Of a DNA stretch of 64,000 nucleotides, positions 60,010 through 64,000 are shown piece after piece. The translations under genes and the position numbers were made by a program. A model generated the notes under the pieces. That model searched no databases, had not been told where the DNA came from, and worked only from the letters and a program-made list of their open reading frames with translations. Source of the stretch: Eunapius fragilis (taxonomy: Eukaryota > Porifera > Demospongiae > Spongillida > Spongillidae); the NCBI GenBank assembly GCA_963681505.1, contig OY811979.1:6204910-6268909 (forward strand), read 5' to 3'. Position 1 is the stretch's first letter; every line of letters starts with the position of its first letter.

Positions 60010-61572
60010 TTACCTTCCTATACCTGGTGCACCTTGAGTACCCAAAATCCATATATTATCACTCTTGTCTTCATTGTTTTGCTGAATTCCATATTTTTCC
60101 AAATTCCCTATATCGTATTCACTGGTAAACTGAAATGATTGCAAATTTTCCTCCAGTACTGCAAATATTATCCGCACGTTAAATGCAATATCCGGAAAAG
60201 CAGCCTCAAATGAGTTAAGTAAGTTGAAGAAATATGTAACCTTAAATGTATGTTTAGTTGCTCTGGTTATTTGGACAATATAGATAATTTTATCTTTCGT
60301 GTGACAATAAACTGCATCATATCCGCCTTGATTCCATTTCAATGGTTTCAACCACAACGATGTTGAATTCGATAGTTTTTGCTTTATGTCGTCTTTTGTA
60401 GGTCTAAATCGTTCAACACCACACACAGGCAATGTGAAGCTTATAGGTGAACCTTTTACAGTACAGTTCAAATCACAGTTCCTAATGTGGGCAAAAAACC
60501 AAAGCTCTAATAGCCAACCATCCAAAGCAGGATTACTGTCATGTTTGACAGCTTCATATAATGCTGATATCAATTTTGGACCGGCGAGTAAGGCATATTC
60601 TGTAGCTGCATACTCACTGACTATACATTTGTTATATCTCAATCCATTCTTATATAAACTAATGATCCTGTGAACTGCTGCAGGTACAGTAATACCAGAA
60701 GTAGAACTAAGATACAATTGCATATTCGGGCATTCCTGCAAGGCTGTATTTATAACATCTTCAACCTGAGAGCTGCTGTAAGAAAACATAAAGCGGCAAC
60801 ATCCACCAGCAATAAAATACTTTGATTGTATCAGAAGATCATGTGTCGAATCAGTTTCTGTCCCCATAATTTCTAAATTTTTATGTACACTGTCAAAAAG
60901 TGTAGGAATACTGAGAGCAGATCTATACTCAGCTTCAGTCCAAGATGTAACCATGAAGGGAGGATGTATAACTGCCAATTCTAGGTCATCACTTTTAAAT
61001 TTGTATGTTGCTGCCAATGAGGTTGTAAAAATCAATCTGTGAGTATCTAACTTCTTTTCCAACCAATCAATGCACAAGTCTGCTATGACTCTGAAATGTG
61101 AATTCAATTGTGTACAACCCAGACCATCCACAACCAATAAGTGAATTTTACTTTGCTGTTTTTCCACTTCTGACATTAAGCCATCAAAGCAAGACTGAAA
61201 ATTTAACCGAACAATTTTAGATGAATATTTTATACCATTCTCAAAGCGCAAAACGTAATAGTGACCAACACTAGTAATGTGGAGCCACGTAATAATCCAT
61301 TTTGAAATGAGTCTCATAGTATAAACAAAAGTTGCAATCGATTTGCCTGTTCCAGGAGGACCTCTAACATAGCAAATTTTTGTGTCACGACCATGAAGGC
61401 AACTATCATAAAGTTTAAAAAGCTCATCCACTACATCACGAAAAAAGAAAACTACATCTGGATTATCACGATTGCACAATCCACTGCCAGAAATATAATC
61501 AGCTTTGATGGTCAAGTACCGTAAATTTTCTTGTGTTGTAACTTCCAAATCTTTAAGTTCTGTTGCATTCAT
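60010..61572 (-). CDS. P-loop NTPase-nuclease protein, Crinkler/RHS (CR)-like
   Basis: A single 520-codon ORF. The N-terminal half is a P-loop NTPase: Walker A YVRGPPGTGKS (about residues 68-78), Walker B SKIHLLVVDG (141-150) and a sensor-like RLIFTTSL (179-186). The C-terminal third looks like a PD-(D/E)XK (REase-type) nuclease: Glu in DGWLLELWFFA (about 356), Asp in NQGGYDAVYC (about 419), and the strand IIYIVQITRATKHTF (429-443), whose QxT...H pattern is typical of the nuclease in Crinkler and retrotransposon-hotspot (RHS) proteins. In that class the NTPase-nuclease pair acts as an intracellular effector or a transposon-linked protein; its role in animals is not established. The ORF ends WILGTQGAPGIGR, itself like the start of a second P-loop, next to donor-like CAG/GTATAG and AAG/GTAACA sites, so it may continue in another exon. 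The frame is intact, which suggests selection or recent arrival. Confidence 0.7.
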   Translation of the reverse strand: MNATELKDLEVTTQENLRYLTIKADYISGSGLCNRDNPDVVFFFRDVVDELFKLYDSCLHGRDTKICYVRGPPGTGKSIATFVYTMRLISKWIITWLHITSVGHYYVLRFENGIKYSSKIVRLNFQSCFDGLMSEVEKQQSKIHLLVVDGLGCTQLNSHFRVIADLCIDWLEKKLDTHRLIFTTSLAATYKFKSDDLELAVIHPPFMVTSWTEAEYRSALSIPTLFDSVHKNLEIMGTETDSTHDLLIQSKYFIAGGCCRFMFSYSSSQVEDVINTALQECPNMQLYLSSTSGITVPAAVHRIISLYKNGLRYNKCIVSEYAATEYALLAGPKLISALYEAVKHDSNPALDGWLLELWFFAHIRNCDLNCTVKGSPISFTLPVCGVERFRPTKDDIKQKLSNSTSLWLKPLKWNQGGYDAVYCHTKDKIIYIVQITRATKHTFKVTYFFNLLNSFEAAFPDIAFNVRIIFAVLEENLQSFQFTSEYDIGNLEKYGIQQNNEDKSDNIWILGTQGAPGIGR

Positions 61573-62163
61573 TCTAGTCCATTCTATACATGTATAAGGG
61601 ATGAGGGTGTATGTTTCATCAACGTGTGGTCTTATTAGTAATTACCCTGAGCAACACATGATATATCAGTGCTTATGATACGATTTGACTTTTGACCTGA
61701 TGGAAATATTGGTCAGACGGTTTATAATTTTGGCTGGACATGTATCTAACTGTTAATTTTTAGTACACTATCAAATACATGCTATTGAATTCATGCATAG
61801 ATACACCTTTACCACTAAACAACCTGGAAGCTACCCCTATCATAAATGTCAAAGTATGGGAATTAAGTTGCCACTTGTAGGTGAAGTGGCTTGTGACAAA
61901 GTGGGGTCATTCTATAGCAATGACCCCTTGTTTAAAACACTGCATCCTCTCAGATTTAGATGAAGTTATCACACCAATTATCACGTTTCATGAATAGATA
62001 ATGGAGTTTCAACCATTCTGACCTCTCAATGTTTGTACCTTCCTTTCTGTTTAACGAAAGGCCTAAACATATATTTAAGGTATCATTTTAAAGCTCATAG
62101 TGTGCCCAATCTCAAAAAAGGGATAGGTAGGTATTTAAAATGCCACCATTCCCCACTTTGATC

Positions 62164-62872
62164 AGGGCATGCAGCAGTGTGCAAAATAAGTGCAAATAAA
62201 AATCAATTGCTTGGCTTAGCACTGCATGTTTGGAGAGCAATGCTCCTAAAATCTGTGCTTCAATAAATGCACTAGTGACATTTCAGATTGAAATGGAATT
62301 GATATGAAGAGCTCAGGGCCATATTTATATAAAACATCATACACAAGGATAAAGTAAGGGTGAAAGTAGTGACCTTCCCAATACAGTGTTTCCAATAACA
62401 ATAGATGACATACAGGATGATAGGTGATGTTGGGCAACAGTCCGTATATATATTTTCGAGGAATAATAATCGTTTTGTTGTTGTTGTCACATCAACTATA
62501 AAGTTTACAGGTTGGTTGGTGTAGCTGAAAACAAAATATAATGCTGTTACAATGTGAACAATGATTGTCACAAGTGGGGAGGGTGTGGAGGGTATACACA
62601 TTGCCGACATGTCGTTTTGGTCAGTATGCATGTGCTGAATAAGATATGTCATAGTGCAATGTGATGTCAAACATGGCTATAATACAGCCCATATTCATGT
62701 GTGCTATATTCTGTGTATGTGCACTGCCTTTGGCATTCAGATTTTATTTAATGACCAGTGTACTCGTGAGGTAAAATAAAATAGCCTGGGTTTTATAATG
62801 AGCTAAAGCATGTGTATAGTTGTCTAAATATGTGGGTGAGCCAATGACTGTCTTGTGCATGTATGTGGCCAA
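62164..62872 (-). repeat. 0.7-kb dispersed repeat, family F copy 2
   Basis: Reverse complement of 33746-34417 with few differences, lying just upstream of the NTPase-nuclease gene. 61573-62160 has no feature I can name. Confidence 0.85.
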
Positions 62873-63439
62873 AGGTAGGCAACAATGAGTGAGTGTAGGG
62901 ATTCATAACACCCCTGCCTTGAGCAGATAATATAAGCCCTATCAATCTTTTTAGTAAAATTGGATCGCAAATAACAGACTATACGTATCTGACATCTTGT
63001 TTCAAATGTGGCACTGTAAGGCACCAGGTGTTAATAAATTCATGAATATGACTGAATAGTGTTAATTGTAAACGGAACAGAGGTGCATGACCAGATATAT
63101 GACCCTCAGTTATGTGTTCAAGAACTTGCACACGTGGACTTGCGCGTGCACTACATGTAGCTAATGAACTTGTGCGCATTTGTACGCTCATATGCGCACG
63201 AGCTGGCCAGACCTGATGCTAGCATTTAAACTTTTAATAGGTGGGCTGGAAGAAAGTTTAATACAAGTGGGCTTGACGCAAATGACGGTTATATTTGGAA
63301 TCTTGAAGGTAGAAAGCAAGTGTATACAGTGTACATGACTGTTGCTCCGAGAAAAGAAAAACATGCAATTAGCATGCATGCAGTCGTTATATCACAAACA
63401 CTCGTGTTCAATACTTCACGCAGACATCATTACCGCAAA

Positions 63440-63508
63440 TGCAAAATCACACAAGGTGAAAAATTGATCGGAAAATGTCCGATGTCCGACTGTTATCCAA
63501 AACACTGA
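63440..63508. mobile_element. terminal inverted repeat related to the 51.7-kb hAT element
   Basis: AAATGTCCGATGTCCGACTG, then TTATCCAAAACACTG, matches the hAT end at 51690-51763 (AAATGTCTGATGTCCGACCG, TTATAATTGTCACTG) and ends in the same CACTG. The partner end of this element was not found. Confidence 0.6.
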
Positions 63509-63679
63509 AAACTGGAATGAATGGTTCACAATTCTAATTCTACATTTGCTTTTAATACTAGGGTCATTCTATATCGATTCAACACACATAAGTTTCATTT
63601 TTGGAAGCATTTTTGTGGAAGAGTGCAGGCTATTACCCTGTGTATATTTATGTATTATACTAACTTTTAAATATCAATT

Positions 63680-64000
63680 GTTCGTAAGTTATTAGGTGTG
63701 AAAAAGTTGACCACATATGTAAACTATGCTAATTATCTTTGCGAGCGTTATAGCAGTAGCGATGGTTATTTTTCCGTGCGTACAGAACGTCATGACTATC
63801 ACGCTGTTTAATAAAAAAAGGAACTTCATAATTGAGCACAACAAAAAATATGCTTTTCGAGCGTAATAGTTGTCACCATTTAAAAAGACACACTTTTTTT
63901 TTGGTTTTTATTTTATTTTAATGAAAGGCTATCTGTTTGCTTGTTGTGTTTCCAATCGCAAGACGGAACGCCAAGCCATTACTAAACTACATCGCATCAA
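63680..64000. mobile_element. partial arm related to the 53.9-kb foldback element
   Basis: Ordered similarity to 53990-54300: GTTGACCACA, TATGTAAAC, AATTATCTTT, then CAATCGCAAGACGGAACGCC against GATTGCTAGATGGAATGCC. Divergent copy, cut by the end of the window. Confidence 0.55.

Overview
The window looks like eukaryotic, invertebrate genomic DNA. I infer an early-branching animal, with a sponge (demosponge) plausible, but I cannot prove the species. The evidence is GT-AG introns of short to moderate length, metazoan gene families (an Ig-superfamily exon, a dynein-2 heavy chain, a SAM-domain gene), several eukaryotic transposon classes, abundant microsatellites and a 200-N assembly gap. No bacterial operons, rRNA genes, convincing tRNA genes or CRISPR arrays are visible.

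Layout. 0-5 kb holds decayed mobile elements: an unidentified coding relic, a Tc1/IS630-type transposase with internal duplications, and a 5'-truncated non-LTR reverse transcriptase. 5-9.2 kb is a mosaic of inverted-repeat elements, including a nested pair at 8.0-9.2 kb, and dispersed repeats. 9.7-11.0 kb carries exons of a cytoplasmic dynein 2 heavy chain on the minus strand; one has acquired deletions. 11.8-17.9 kb is dominated by four minisatellites (26-, 22-, 19- and 18-bp units), with a start-codon-proximal degenerate 2A-like peptide at 16.85 kb. 20.6-26.2 kb contains a TTA-flanked Harbinger-like element, palindromes sharing one terminal motif, long poly(C)/poly(G) runs and a coding exon split in frame by a 547-bp CAGTGGCGG-type element. 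26-34 kb is mostly gene-poor, with local duplications and one unrecognised candidate gene near 31 kb. 34.6-35.7 kb is a very large palindrome with a second element nested in one arm. 36-39.5 kb holds extracellular-domain exons (one clear Ig domain) and two LINE tails.

39.7-46.2 kb is a multi-exon minus-strand gene for a SAM-domain protein resembling the SAMD3-like family; its intron 1 and exon 2 edge carry an inverted repeat. 46.9-48.4 kb has another gene's possible last exon and (CA)n-rich tandem units. 49.4-52.9 kb is a broken hAT transposase (ZNF862/C17orf113-like), bounded on both sides by the same 22-bp minisatellite found at 15 kb. 53.2-56.0 kb is a small plus-strand gene with an Ala/Lys/Glu heptad-repeat coiled coil, all of whose introns are phase 1; a 1.5-kb foldback element sits in its second intron. 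56.7-57.4 kb is a (CCCTT)n tract ending in the gap. 60.0-61.6 kb encodes the most interesting protein: a P-loop NTPase fused to a PD-(D/E)XK-like nuclease domain, matching the Crinkler/RHS (CR) architecture. 62.2-63.5 kb contains an inverted second copy of a 0.7-kb repeat also present at 33.7 kb and a terminal inverted repeat related to the hAT element at 51.7 kb.

The genes do not form a single pathway. The main theme is host genes being invaded, split and duplicated by foldback/MITE-type elements and expanding minisatellites. All homology calls were made by eye from protein motifs; no database search was run.
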